Translations under genes and position numbers: made by a program
Shown: in pieces, positions 36,718 to 46,002 of the stretch
How the letters are laid out: the number at the start of each line of letters is the position of its first letter
Numbering within the stretch: the first letter of the stretch is position 1
The notes under the pieces: generated by a model
What the model saw: the letters and a program-made list of their open reading frames with translations, nothing else
What the model was told of the DNA's origin: nothing
Databases searched by the model: none
Origin: Deltaproteobacteria bacterium
GTDB lineage: Bacteria > Desulfobacterota > Syntrophobacteria > Syntrophobacterales > Thermodesulforhabdaceae
Assembly (NCBI GenBank): GCA_019309115.1
Contig: JAFDGW010000001.1
Location: 40,824 to 104,823, forward strand
Direction: 5' to 3'
Length of the DNA stretch: 64,000 bases

Positions 36718-38259
36718 ATGCATGACGTTGCACAAGAGTATCGCTTGACTGGTAGTCTTGCGGGAAAAAAAGTTATTTTACAGCTAAAGGATGTGAGTTT
36801 TATTTACCCGGATGGTAATAAGGCTCTCGATAATGTAAACCTTGCTGTTTACGAAAACGACCGCCTTGCAATTGTGGGACACAATGGATGCGGTAAAACC
36901 ACCTTGGCTAAAATTCTTTGTGATATTTATAAACCCACGAGAGGATCTGTTCTCAGGGAAAATGTCAGGGTAGGGATGGTTTTTCAGGATCCTGATGATC
37001 AGCTATTTTCGGCCACGCTTTTTGATGATCTGGCCTTCGGACCTCTGCTAATGTCTCAAGGAATAACCGTCACAGACGCCACTCTTCTGGAAGCTAAAAT
37101 TTCAACTGTTCTCGATATGGTTGGCTTAAGAGAATATGCCTATAAAGAACCTCACAACCTCAGCTACGGACAGAGAAAGCGGGCGGCTCTTGCAACCGTT
37201 CTGACAATGGATCCCGATGTACTGATACTCGACGAACCCACAGATGGACTCGATCCGGAACACGAAGAAGTGTTCTTGGATCTTTTGAGTTCCTTTAAAG
37301 GCACGCTCGTTTGTATAAGCCACAACCTTTTCTTCCTTTACCATCTGTGCGACAGGGTGCTCGTTTTGAAAAATGGCCGAGTTCATCACGATTACACAAT
37401 TAAAGACCTGATTTCTCATCCACCGTCTCTTCGAGAACATGGATTGGACTTTACGTTTCGACTGTCTTGTTGTGGTGATAATGGAGGCCACATACTTCAG
37501 GTAAGGACCGAAGTTCCTGCTTCGTCTGAGGATAGTCCTATAATTTACCTCAACAATGTGAGTTACACATATCCTGATGGTAGCCCTGGATTAAAGAACG
37601 TATCTCTCGTTGTTCACAAAGGAGAAAGAATTGCCGTTGTGGGCGAAAATGGGGCAGGAAAATCCACCCTTGCACTTGTTCTTACCGGGATTTTTAAACC
37701 CCTAGGGGATTATTACATCGACGCTGAGATTGGGCTGGTTTTTCAAAATCCCATGGATCAGCTTTTCTGTACCAGTTGCTGGAATGAAGTAGCCTTTGGG
37801 CCTGAAAACATGGATTTAGCCCGGGATGTGGTGAGTGCCAGGGTAAAGGAAGCGCTGCACTCGGTTGGCCTTGATGGTTATGAAAACCGGGTACCTCATA
37901 GGCTCAGTGGTGGTGAACAGAAAAGGATTGCTATTGCTTCAATTCTCAGCATGAAACCGGATGTTTTGATTCTGGATGAACCCACAAACAATCTTGATCC
38001 TGATGGTGAACGTCAACTCATAGAAATTTTGGATTCGCTGGAACAGACTCTCATCATTATTAGCCATGATTTATGTTTTTTGTCGTTTTTGTGTGATCGT
38101 GCGGTAGTAATGCACGAAGGACGCATTATTGAAGATGTTCCATTTGAGGAGTTGTTCCGTGCTGAGTTCAAGCGCGCCCATCTTCATCACCATCATGGGC
38201 ACCATAAACGCTGTTGCCAGGCGATAAGGGAAATATTCTTTGGGGGATCAGTGACGTAA
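36718..38259 (+). CDS. fused double ABC ATPase of an ECF transporter, His-rich tail
   Basis: 513 residues with two complete ATPase domains: first GHNGCGKTT, LSYGQRKR and LILDEPTDGLD; second GENGAGKST, LSGGEQKR and LILDEPTNNLD. ECF systems use either a CbiO homodimer or EcfA1/A2 pair; here the pair is one chain. The C-terminus carries HLHHHHGHHKRCC, a likely Ni/Co-binding run that supports a metal rather than vitamin substrate (inference). Confidence 0.88.
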   Translation: MHDVAQEYRLTGSLAGKKVILQLKDVSFIYPDGNKALDNVNLAVYENDRLAIVGHNGCGKTTLAKILCDIYKPTRGSVLRENVRVGMVFQDPDDQLFSATLFDDLAFGPLLMSQGITVTDATLLEAKISTVLDMVGLREYAYKEPHNLSYGQRKRAALATVLTMDPDVLILDEPTDGLDPEHEEVFLDLLSSFKGTLVCISHNLFFLYHLCDRVLVLKNGRVHHDYTIKDLISHPPSLREHGLDFTFRLSCCGDNGGHILQVRTEVPASSEDSPIIYLNNVSYTYPDGSPGLKNVSLVVHKGERIAVVGENGAGKSTLALVLTGIFKPLGDYYIDAEIGLVFQNPMDQLFCTSCWNEVAFGPENMDLARDVVSARVKEALHSVGLDGYENRVPHRLSGGEQKRIAIASILSMKPDVLILDEPTNNLDPDGERQLIEILDSLEQTLIIISHDLCFLSFLCDRAVVMHEGRIIEDVPFEELFRAEFKRAHLHHHHGHHKRCCQAIREIFFGGSVT

Positions 38260-38505
38260 CCTGTTAAATAGACCTCCTGCTAGTTGACCAAGAAAAAAAG
38301 CAATTACGAATATGGGAAAGGTTATGAAACGCCATCCTACCTTTGAAATCAGTCTTATAGCAATTACAAGTGGTATAGGAGCATGTATGGCAATAAACCA
38401 GTTTTTAGAAAACCTGGGTGAACGTGCGCGCCAGTATCCGAAGGGGACGTTTATGGCAAAAACTACAGCCGATGCTACAAAAAGTCTTGTGGTGAGTGTG
38501 TCCAT
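38248..38505 (-). CDS. small conserved-looking membrane protein
   Basis: 85 residues with about three hydrophobic helices and an internal VPFGYWRARSPRFSKNWFIAIHAP-type loop near residues 20-43. AAGGAT Shine-Dalgarno before ATG 38505. Its 3' end overlaps the convergent ATPase gene by 12 bases. Function unknown. Confidence 0.7.
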   Translation of the reverse strand: MDTLTTRLFVASAVVFAINVPFGYWRARSPRFSKNWFIAIHAPIPLVIAIRLISKVGWRFITFPIFVIAFFLGQLAGGLFNRLRH

Positions 38506-38614
38506 TTCTCAGATCCTTTCGGGTAATTACAGGTTTGCAGGGCCGATTACGTTGAGAAATAGCCTGATCGCCCATCCTGCTTTTCATTACAACGCCAGTG
38601 GTCAACAATAAGAT

Positions 38615-40195
38615 ATGAGCTTTTGGACTAAAGAGCAAAAAATTCATATCGCAGCTCTTTTACTGGGATCAAGCGTTTTATTGTCCCGATTTATGGGGCT
38701 TATCAGGGATAAAATCATTTCTTTCTGGTTTGGAGCGTCTGTAGAGTCTGACATTTACTTTACTGCCTTTGTAATACCGGACTTCATCAATTACCTTCTT
38801 GCAGGAGCCTACTTTTCCATAACCCTGATACCGCTTCTCAGCGAGTTATTTGCTAGGGATGAAAAAGATGGTTGGCAATTTTTTTCATGTGCTTTCCTGT
38901 GGATTTCTGTGGTCATATGTGTGTTGACTCTGATAGGCGAGCTCGTGGTTCCCTGGTGCGTTAAGTTTGTTGCTCCTGGATTTGACAAATCAAGCCTTGA
39001 TAGATTGATAGTTTTCATCAGGATAATTCTGCCGGCACAGGTTTTTTTTCTGACTGGGGCGTGTTTCAATGCCATCCTGTATTTGAGGAAACAGTTCGTG
39101 GTTCCTTCAGTAGCGCCCCTTGTTTATAACGGATTCATAATAGGTTTTGGAGTCCTGTTAAGAAAATATGGAATGATCGGTTTCTGCTGGGGTGTACTGG
39201 TAGGAGCCCTGGTGGGCAATTTTTTGCTACCTCTTCTGAGTGCTTTTCGTGGTGGGGGTGTAAATCTGAGGCTCAGGTTGTGGCATCCCAAAATGAAACG
39301 TTTTATTTTTATGGCTCTTCCGCTTATGTTAGGACAGTCCATAGTGGTTCTAGATGAGCAATTCGTTCGCATCTTCGGGTCTTTGGTTGGGAAAGGCGCC
39401 GTAAGTCACTTGAATTATGCCCGGAGGCTTATGTTTGTTCCTGTTGGAGTTGTGGCGCAGGCAGCTGGAGTGGCTTCGTATCCTTTTCTTGCTGAGCTAT
39501 TTGCCAAAGGAAAGTTAAAGGAATTTTATTCCCTTTTGAATAAAGCATTGAAGAACACGCTTTTTGTGATTGTCCCAGTGACGTGTGTCATGGCGCTTTT
39601 GGCAAAGCCTATTGTGGGCATTATCTTCCAGCAGGGTAGGTTTATTATGGCCGATACCTTGAGTACTTCAACGGCTCTTAGGGTTTTTCTCATTGGAGTA
39701 CCTTTCTGGGGATATCAGCAGATATTCGGTAGAGGTTATTACGCGGTAGGAAACACGGTGATTCCTGTTGTGGTCGGGACGGTTGCCACGGTTGCTTGCA
39801 TTCCTATTTATTTCTTTGGTGCAAAATTTATCAAAGAAGCGGGAGTGGCGTTGGGTAGTGTATGTGGAGTTGCTTTTTACTGTGTTGGCTTAAGTCTCTG
39901 CTGGGTTAAATGGATGAGAGATAGCACGGTTTTCGGATCTATTTTTCGTTGTTTAATAAGGTGTTTTGCTGTTAGTGGTTTTGGGGTGTTAGGCTCGAAA
40001 TTGGTGTGGTATCTTGTGTCCACTAATTTGAAAGATCTTAACACTTGGGAGCTTTATATTCTGGAATGTGGGGTGAAAGGGAGTATTTTTGTGTTCCTGT
40101 GGTTTCTCGGTGCAACTCTTTTTATGAAGGAAATGCTTTGTGATGTGTTACCTGACCGGGTGGGTAGGCGATTTTCCTCAAGTTTGAAACGTTAA
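38615..40195 (+). CDS. murJ: lipid II flippase MurJ
   Basis: 526 residues, about 14 transmembrane helices. SSVLLSRFMGLIRDKIIS at the N-terminus, and RGYYAVGNTVIPV near residue 376, are MurJ/MviN features. It moves the peptidoglycan precursor lipid II to the periplasmic face. Only a weak ribosome site precedes ATG 38615. Confidence 0.9.
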   Translation: MSFWTKEQKIHIAALLLGSSVLLSRFMGLIRDKIISFWFGASVESDIYFTAFVIPDFINYLLAGAYFSITLIPLLSELFARDEKDGWQFFSCAFLWISVVICVLTLIGELVVPWCVKFVAPGFDKSSLDRLIVFIRIILPAQVFFLTGACFNAILYLRKQFVVPSVAPLVYNGFIIGFGVLLRKYGMIGFCWGVLVGALVGNFLLPLLSAFRGGGVNLRLRLWHPKMKRFIFMALPLMLGQSIVVLDEQFVRIFGSLVGKGAVSHLNYARRLMFVPVGVVAQAAGVASYPFLAELFAKGKLKEFYSLLNKALKNTLFVIVPVTCVMALLAKPIVGIIFQQGRFIMADTLSTSTALRVFLIGVPFWGYQQIFGRGYYAVGNTVIPVVVGTVATVACIPIYFFGAKFIKEAGVALGSVCGVAFYCVGLSLCWVKWMRDSTVFGSIFRCLIRCFAVSGFGVLGSKLVWYLVSTNLKDLNTWELYILECGVKGSIFVFLWFLGATLFMKEMLCDVLPDRVGRRFSSSLKR

Positions 40196-40222
40196 AGAAT
40201 TAAGGAGAATTAAGGAGGTCAA

Positions 40223-40852
40223 ATGGAAAAGCTTCCTCTTGAGATCGAACAGGTTATATATGTTAAACCTTTGAGAAAGAGTGGTTCACCTCACAAAGCA
40301 AGAAGCCAGGTTGTCGGTGCCAGACACGGTGAGTTTGTGATAATTAACGAACCGAAGATATATATCAGTGATCACCTGATAAGCATTGTTGAAGGAGAAT
40401 TAGAGTGTTATCTTGAAAACGATGGAGAAGTGTACATCTTTAGGAGCTTTTTACGTAAGGTCATAGAAGACGGGCTTGCTTTTATAGACTATCCTCGATC
40501 TTTTGAAGTTAAGCAATTACGGAAATATTTCCGGGTTAGGGTGAATCTGGAAGCTAGGGCACACCTTGCGAGATTAAGAGAAGTGTTTTCAGGGGTTGTG
40601 CAAGATATAAGTAAAGGGGGTTGCCGTTTAGTGCTCGATTCCCTCATTGTTGTACCTTTAAACGCTGAATTGACGCTGGATTTTGTTTTGCCAAACAACG
40701 TAGCAGTCAATGGAATTACAGGAAGGGCCAAGTCAGTTAAATATGATCGACTCCATCAGCATACTGTAATAGGCGTGCAATTTACCGGCCCGAAGAGGGA
40801 AGTGGAAAAGATAAGAGGCTTTTGTGAGATGTGTGAGTTCTTCAAGGTATAA
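40223..40852 (+). CDS. PilZ-domain protein (YcgR-like), probable c-di-GMP effector
   Basis: 209 residues. The N-terminal half resembles the YcgR flagellar-brake N domain. The C-terminal PilZ domain has an arginine motif (LRKYFRVRV) and DISKGGCRL, matching D/NxSxxG, the two c-di-GMP-binding elements. Strong TAAGGAGG before ATG. May modulate motility or envelope functions. Confidence 0.8.
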   Translation: MEKLPLEIEQVIYVKPLRKSGSPHKARSQVVGARHGEFVIINEPKIYISDHLISIVEGELECYLENDGEVYIFRSFLRKVIEDGLAFIDYPRSFEVKQLRKYFRVRVNLEARAHLARLREVFSGVVQDISKGGCRLVLDSLIVVPLNAELTLDFVLPNNVAVNGITGRAKSVKYDRLHQHTVIGVQFTGPKREVEKIRGFCEMCEFFKV

Positions 40853-40873
40853 CCCGATAGTTTGAAGGCAATT

Positions 40874-40902
40874 TTGACAACTCGTTGATTGGACATTAAA
40901 TT
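40874..40902 (+). promoter_or_regulatory. sigma-70 promoter of hrcA-grpE-dnaK
   Basis: TTGACA, 17-base spacer, TAAATT. The start would fall inside the CIRCE-like repeat, the usual arrangement for HrcA repression. Confidence 0.75.
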
Positions 40903-40905
40903 TTA

Positions 40906-40932
40906 TTAGCACTCTCTTATTAAAGTGGCTAA
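40906..40932 (+). promoter_or_regulatory. CIRCE-like HrcA operator, diverged right arm
   Basis: The left arm TTAGCACTC is perfect, and the 9-base spacer is normal. The right arm reads AGTGGCTAA instead of GAGTGCTAA, keeping only the GCTAA end in register. Autoregulation by HrcA is expected, possibly weaker. Confidence 0.7.
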
Positions 40933-40953
40933 TAAAAATATGTGAGGCGGAGC

Positions 40954-41997
40954 GTGAGTGAGCTCAGTTCGAGAGATCAAAGGGTTCTTAAGGCAATTGT
41001 TATTGATTATATCCGTAGTGGAGAGCCCGTCGGATCCAGGACGGTGTCAAAAAAATACATGACAAATCTGAGTTCGGCCACAATTCGCAATGTAATGGCC
41101 GACTTGGAAGACCTGGGCTATGTGTATCAGCCCCATACATCCGCCGGACGGGTGCCCACGGAAAAGGGACTTCGATTTTATCTGGAAAGCCTTATAGAGC
41201 CGAAGAAGCTTGGAAAAAAGGAAAAGGAAGCCATACGAAAAGCGTACATTGATATTAAGGGCAGTGTGGAAGAAATCCTGAAAAAAACTTCACACCTTTT
41301 GTCTTCCCTTTGCTCACAAGCTGCTGTGGTACTTTGGCCAAGATTAAGTGCATCTAAGTTCAGACACATTGAATTTATACGCCTTTATGCGCACCATGTC
41401 CTAACAATCCTTGTTGCCGAATCAGGCATCGTGCACCACAGATTGGTTGTGAGCGATGAAGATTTTTCACAGGATGACCTCGATAAGTTCAGCAGGTACC
41501 TGAACGATATCCTTAAAAACTTAACCCTTGAAGAGGTTAAGTATAAAATCCTCGAGGAGTTAAAGGAAGAAAAGGCAGAGTTCGATCGAATTTACGATCG
41601 GGCAATTGACATTGTCAAAAAGGCTTTACAGGCTCAACATGAAGAAACCGAAGTTTATATTGAGGGGCAATCCAAATTGCTGGATTATCCAGAGTTCTCG
41701 GACATAGACAGACTTAAAACTATTTTGCGGGCCTTTGAAGATAAGTCAAGATTACTGAAGTTGCTAGATATGACCCTCGAGTCGGGAGAAGGAGTACAGG
41801 TTATACTAGGACCAGAAAGCAGGGTTCAGGAACTTCAAGAACTGAGCATTGTTTCTTCACCTTATCGTAAAAAGGATGTAGTTCTTGGTGTCATAGGGGT
41901 AATTGGGCCACTTCGTATGGATTATCCCAAGATTATTCCTATTGTTGACTACACAGCGCGGGTGCTTAGTGAAATAATGGAAAACCCTGACGGATAG
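40954..41997 (+). CDS. hrcA: heat-inducible transcription repressor HrcA
   Basis: About 347 residues. N-terminal winged helix with EPVGSRTVSKKY and SSATIRNVMADLEDLGYVYQPHTSAGR, then the IDI/GAF-like region to VLSEIMENPDG. Binds CIRCE and represses chaperone genes until heat titrates it. GTG 40954 is favoured because GAGG lies 6 bases upstream; GTG 40942 would add four residues. Confidence 0.95.
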   Translation: MSELSSRDQRVLKAIVIDYIRSGEPVGSRTVSKKYMTNLSSATIRNVMADLEDLGYVYQPHTSAGRVPTEKGLRFYLESLIEPKKLGKKEKEAIRKAYIDIKGSVEEILKKTSHLLSSLCSQAAVVLWPRLSASKFRHIEFIRLYAHHVLTILVAESGIVHHRLVVSDEDFSQDDLDKFSRYLNDILKNLTLEEVKYKILEELKEEKAEFDRIYDRAIDIVKKALQAQHEETEVYIEGQSKLLDYPEFSDIDRLKTILRAFEDKSRLLKLLDMTLESGEGVQVILGPESRVQELQELSIVSSPYRKKDVVLGVIGVIGPLRMDYPKIIPIVDYTARVLSEIMENPDG

Positions 41998-42047
41998 CTC
42001 ATCGCTGATTTAAAAACGCCCTTTGGGTTAAGGAGGTTTGTGAAGCT

Positions 42048-42680
42048 ATGATAAAAATTGAAACTAATGAAATCAAAACAGAAGAAAATAAGGTCAAGAA
42101 GGCTGATATTGACTCTGAACGGTCTCAAGAGGTGGAGGCTGAGAAGACCGCAGAAAATGACGATGCTTATGCAGAGCTTTCAAAAGAAGAGCTTGTAGAT
42201 TTGGTGAAGCAGAAGGATGCAGAACTGTCAGAATTGAATGACCGATATTTACGTCTTGCCGCAGAACTGGACAACGCTCGTAAGAGATTTGAGCGAGAAC
42301 GGCAGGAAGCAATTGCGTATGCCAATGAACAGATCATCCGGGAGTTGCTGCCGGTGATAGATAACCTGGAAAGGGCTGTTCAACATGCGGATGAAGATAC
42401 AGATGTAAAGAGCCTACTCGAGGGTGTGGAGATAACGTTAAGGAGTTTCTTAGCTACCCTTGAGCGGTTTGGATGCAAGCCCTTTGAATCGGTAGGTAAG
42501 CCTTTTGATCCAGCTTATCACGAGGCGATCATGCAACAGGAAACTAACGATCATCCCGAAAATACGGTCGTTCAGGAATATCAGAAAGGATATGTGCTGA
42601 ACGACAGGTTGCTTAGGCCTGCCATGGTTGTCGTAGCCAAGCAGCCCAAAGAAGAAGCTGATGGGGACGGCAATCAGTAA
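42048..42680 (+). CDS. grpE: nucleotide exchange factor GrpE
   Basis: 210 residues. Acidic N-terminal arm, long coiled coil (about 45-105: RYLRLAAELDNARKRFERE), then the beta domain with GVEITLRSF and GKPFDPAYHEAIMQ. Releases ADP from DnaK. AAGGAGG upstream. Confidence 0.95.
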   Translation: MIKIETNEIKTEENKVKKADIDSERSQEVEAEKTAENDDAYAELSKEELVDLVKQKDAELSELNDRYLRLAAELDNARKRFERERQEAIAYANEQIIRELLPVIDNLERAVQHADEDTDVKSLLEGVEITLRSFLATLERFGCKPFESVGKPFDPAYHEAIMQQETNDHPENTVVQEYQKGYVLNDRLLRPAMVVVAKQPKEEADGDGNQ

Positions 42681-42699
42681 CGTGATGGGAGGCTGATGA

Positions 42700-44541
42700 G
42701 TGGGTAGGGTTATCGGTATTGACCTCGGCACTACAAACTCCGTTGTTGCCGTGATGGAGGGTAAAGAACCAAAGGTTATAGCCAATTCGGAAGGTAGTCG
42801 TACCACGCCATCAGTTGTGGCATTTACTGATTCCGGGGAAATGCTCGTTGGTCAGATTGCCAAGCGCCAGGCTATTACAAATCCGGCCAACACGGTTTTT
42901 GCCATTAAGCGTTTAATCGGGCGACGGTATAATTCGCGGGAAGTTCAGCAGGATATTGAAATCCTGCCGTACAAAGTGGTCAAAGCTGAAAATGGTGATG
43001 CCTACGTTGAAATTCAAGGGAAAATGTACAGCCCTCAGGAAATTTCAGCGTACATACTGATGAAAATGAAGCAGACGGCGGAAGACTACCTAGGGGAAAA
43101 GATCACCGATGCCGTGATTACGGTTCCGGCTTATTTTAACGACAGCCAGCGACAGGCAACAAAGGACGCTGGCAGAATAGCAGGCCTCAATGTTCTGAGG
43201 ATAATAAACGAACCTACTGCTGCATCGCTAGCTTACGGCCTCGATAAGAAAAAAGATGAAAAGATTGCGGTGTTCGATCTTGGAGGGGGCACCTTTGACA
43301 TTTCAATTCTTGAAATTGGAGAAGGTGTCTTTGAAGTCAAAGCCACCAATGGAGACACTCACCTTGGGGGTGAGGACTTCGATCAGCGAATAATCGACTG
43401 GTTGATAAGTGAATTTCTTGAAGAGCATGGTATTGACCTCAGACAAGACAAAATGGCACTACAACGCCTGAAAGAGGCTGCAGAGCGGGCAAAAATAGAG
43501 CTTTCCACCACCATAGAAACCGAAATAAACCTGCCTTTTATAACAGCGGATCATAACGGCCCAAAACATTTGGTGAAAAGATTTACCAGAGCAAAATTTG
43601 AATCTCTTGTGGAAGATCTCGTTGACAGAATGTTTCCCCCTGTTGAACAGGCGTTGAAAGATGCAGGCCTTTTCCCTCGCGATATTGACGAAGTTATACT
43701 TGTCGGTGGTATGACCAGAGTTCCACTGGTTCAGAAACGGGTCCACGATTTCTTTGGTAAGGAACTTCATAAGGGAGTCAATCCTGATGAGGTAGTTGCC
43801 ATAGGAGCGGCTATCCAGGGTGCTGTTCTTAAGGGCGAGGTAAAAGATTTACTTTTGCTGGACGTTACCCCTCTATCTCTTGGAATAGAAACTCTTGGTG
43901 GTGTGATGACTAAGATTATCGAGCGAAATACCACCATCCCAACGAGAAAAAGCCAGATTTTCTCCACTGCTTCGGATAATCAGACTTCCGTTATGATTCA
44001 CGTTCTTCAGGGTGAACGCGAAATGGCGGCCGATAACAAAAGTCTGGGCAAATTTGAACTCGTGGGAATTCCTCCTGCGCCGAGGGGCGTGCCTAAGATA
44101 GAAGTTACCTTTGATATAGATGCGAACGGCATTGTACATGTGTCAGCGAAGGATCTGGGCACTGGAAAAGAGCAATCAATAAGGATTACGGCATCAGGGG
44201 GGTTATCGGAGGAGGAGATCCAGAGGCTGATAAAGGAGGCGGAGACCTATGCTGAAGAAGACAGGAAAAAACGTGAACTCGTAGAAGCCCGCAATAGGGC
44301 TGATCAGATAATTTATGGTATCGAAAAGAGTATGACTGAACTCAATGGGAAAATCGATGCAGAATTGAAGCAAAAAATTGAGAATCAAATTGCTAAATTA
44401 CGTCAAGTTATTGAAACTTCAGATACTAACATCATAAAAGCTGAAACTGACGCTCTGATTCACCTCTCTCATCAAATGGCTGAACAGGCCTACCGAAACG
44501 CCGAAAAAAGTGAAACCGACTCTTCTGAGGCGACGAATTAA
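42700..44541 (+). CDS. dnaK: chaperone DnaK (Hsp70)
   Basis: 613 residues from GTG 42700. [48 protein letters not shown], and [11 protein letters not shown], then the substrate domain and a short helical lid ending ETDSSEATN without the usual EEVKDK-like tail. Third gene of the hrcA-grpE-dnaK operon. dnaJ is absent from this locus. Confidence 0.97.
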   Translation: MGRVIGIDLGTTNSVVAVMEGKEPKVIANSEGSRTTPSVVAFTDSGEMLVGQIAKRQAITNPANTVFAIKRLIGRRYNSREVQQDIEILPYKVVKAENGDAYVEIQGKMYSPQEISAYILMKMKQTAEDYLGEKITDAVITVPAYFNDSQRQATKDAGRIAGLNVLRIINEPTAASLAYGLDKKKDEKIAVFDLGGGTFDISILEIGEGVFEVKATNGDTHLGGEDFDQRIIDWLISEFLEEHGIDLRQDKMALQRLKEAAERAKIELSTTIETEINLPFITADHNGPKHLVKRFTRAKFESLVEDLVDRMFPPVEQALKDAGLFPRDIDEVILVGGMTRVPLVQKRVHDFFGKELHKGVNPDEVVAIGAAIQGAVLKGEVKDLLLLDVTPLSLGIETLGGVMTKIIERNTTIPTRKSQIFSTASDNQTSVMIHVLQGEREMAADNKSLGKFELVGIPPAPRGVPKIEVTFDIDANGIVHVSAKDLGTGKEQSIRITASGGLSEEEIQRLIKEAETYAEEDRKKRELVEARNRADQIIYGIEKSMTELNGKIDAELKQKIENQIAKLRQVIETSDTNIIKAETDALIHLSHQMAEQAYRNAEKSETDSSEATN

Positions 44542-44581
44542 AGCAGCATGTTTGCCCCTTCTACGAAAGATGGTCATTTTT

Positions 44582-45991
44582 CTAATCAAGTCGGGCAATA
44601 AGCCTGTTCAGCAACGATGTGCATGCCCTAGAGAGTGACTGCATATCGCCCTGGGTTATTTCGTTGGCAGCGGCAATAATTTCACCCGACTCTACGTCTA
44701 TTAATCTCGCATCGATTCTCAAGGTGTTACCAAGCCGACTAACTGACCCTGTTAATATGGCTGATGCGCCAACCATTCTACCGATTTCCCTGGCTTTGCC
44801 TTCCTCAACTATGCCACTTTGTCCCAGCTCAAGTTCCTTCATTACCTTGTCCAGTAGGCTTCGTTCCACAATGTCAAATCTACCGGAATTGGCGGCCGAT
44901 GTGGTGAGAAACTCGGCTATCATTCTGCCGAGCGGATCCTTTCTGCCTGACCGTTCGAGAAAGTCCAGCTCCAATATTGCTATTTTTATTTTCTTTTTGG
45001 GCGGAGTAGGTTGGGACGGGACAGGCTGGGCAGTTGGCGGAGACGAAACGGGTCCGAGATTTACCAGTTCGACACGCCTATTTTGGGCTCTTCCCCAGGA
45101 CGTGTCGTTGGACGCTATCGGCCTTGATTCACCATACCCAACAGTCTCTAGTCTGGCCGGGTCAATGCCAAAATGTTCTACGAGGTATTTTTTAACACTT
45201 TCGGCCCTTCGCTCCGAAAGTTGCAGATTGTATTCTGCATTTCCCACGTTATCGGTATGGCCTTCTATCCTTACTCTGCACTTGCTTAACTCTGGGCTGT
45301 TTAAAGCCCGGGCAATTTCCTCAATCTGTTTGTAAGACGTAGGGGAAATGGTAGCACTGTTTGAGGCAAAATGAATTTTAATGGGAATACTAGGGCGAAC
45401 ATTAAGACCTCGAGTTCTTCTCGTCAACAAATTGGTTATAGCCTGAGCTGTCACCAGTTTTGATGTTTCTCCACCTTCCTCCAAGACTTTCCGCTCCTCG
45501 GCTGTCAGCTTCTGTTCTGCCAGCTTAAGATTGCCTTCCACGTATGGTATAAAATTGGTAACGTCTGGATATTTCCGTTGCACCTCCTTGGATGTTGCCA
45601 GATCTAAGAATTTTCGATATGCCTTTACCGCTTTAAGATAGTGCCCTTGTTTTCTACAGACGTCCCCTATGCCGGCAAGGGGATGAGGAAAAAGGGGATT
45701 GACTTTAGAAGCTTTCTGATAAGCATCAAGGGCTTCGTTTAATTTGCCTTGTTCTTCAAGCACGAGCCCTAGGTTGTTGTAAGCTTCCGCGAAAGCGGGA
45801 CAAATTTCCACTGCCCGTTTCAGAAGTTGGATTTGTTGGTTTTGATCTGTCACGTTCAGGCTTTTGTCAAATAACTCCTTTGCCTTTTGGCATTCAGGTG
45901 TCAATGACTGGGCCATGCCTGAGCCCGCAAAAAGGACGGATATCACTAGCATAATTACTGAGGCTAATATTTTGATTCGCAAACGATTCAT
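44582..45991 (-). CDS. TPR - OmpA - CsgG/FlgO-like fusion, exported
   Basis: 469 residues. Signal peptide (1-27), TPR repeats (about 40-130), OmpA C-terminal peptidoglycan-binding domain (about 205-320: IHFASNSATISPTSYKQIEEIA, then GHTDNVGNAEYNLQLSERRAESV and GRAQNRRVEL), a Pro-rich linker, then a CsgG/FlgO-like domain (IAILELDFLERSG, FDIVERSLLDKVM, VGASAILTGSV). It likely anchors an envelope assembly to peptidoglycan. Last gene of the nine-gene operon, 11 bases after the caspase gene. Confidence 0.85.
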   Translation of the reverse strand: MNRLRIKILASVIMLVISVLFAGSGMAQSLTPECQKAKELFDKSLNVTDQNQQIQLLKRAVEICPAFAEAYNNLGLVLEEQGKLNEALDAYQKASKVNPLFPHPLAGIGDVCRKQGHYLKAVKAYRKFLDLATSKEVQRKYPDVTNFIPYVEGNLKLAEQKLTAEERKVLEEGGETSKLVTAQAITNLLTRRTRGLNVRPSIPIKIHFASNSATISPTSYKQIEEIARALNSPELSKCRVRIEGHTDNVGNAEYNLQLSERRAESVKKYLVEHFGIDPARLETVGYGESRPIASNDTSWGRAQNRRVELVNLGPVSSPPTAQPVPSQPTPPKKKIKIAILELDFLERSGRKDPLGRMIAEFLTTSAANSGRFDIVERSLLDKVMKELELGQSGIVEEGKAREIGRMVGASAILTGSVSRLGNTLRIDARLIDVESGEIIAAANEITQGDMQSLSRACTSLLNRLIARLD

Positions 45992-46002
45992 CTGTTTCCC
46001 CC

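Noticed and set aside
44619..45335. 238-codon plus-strand frame
   Set aside because: Antisense to the TPR-OmpA-CsgG-like gene; low-complexity Ser/Leu composition typical of a shadow.
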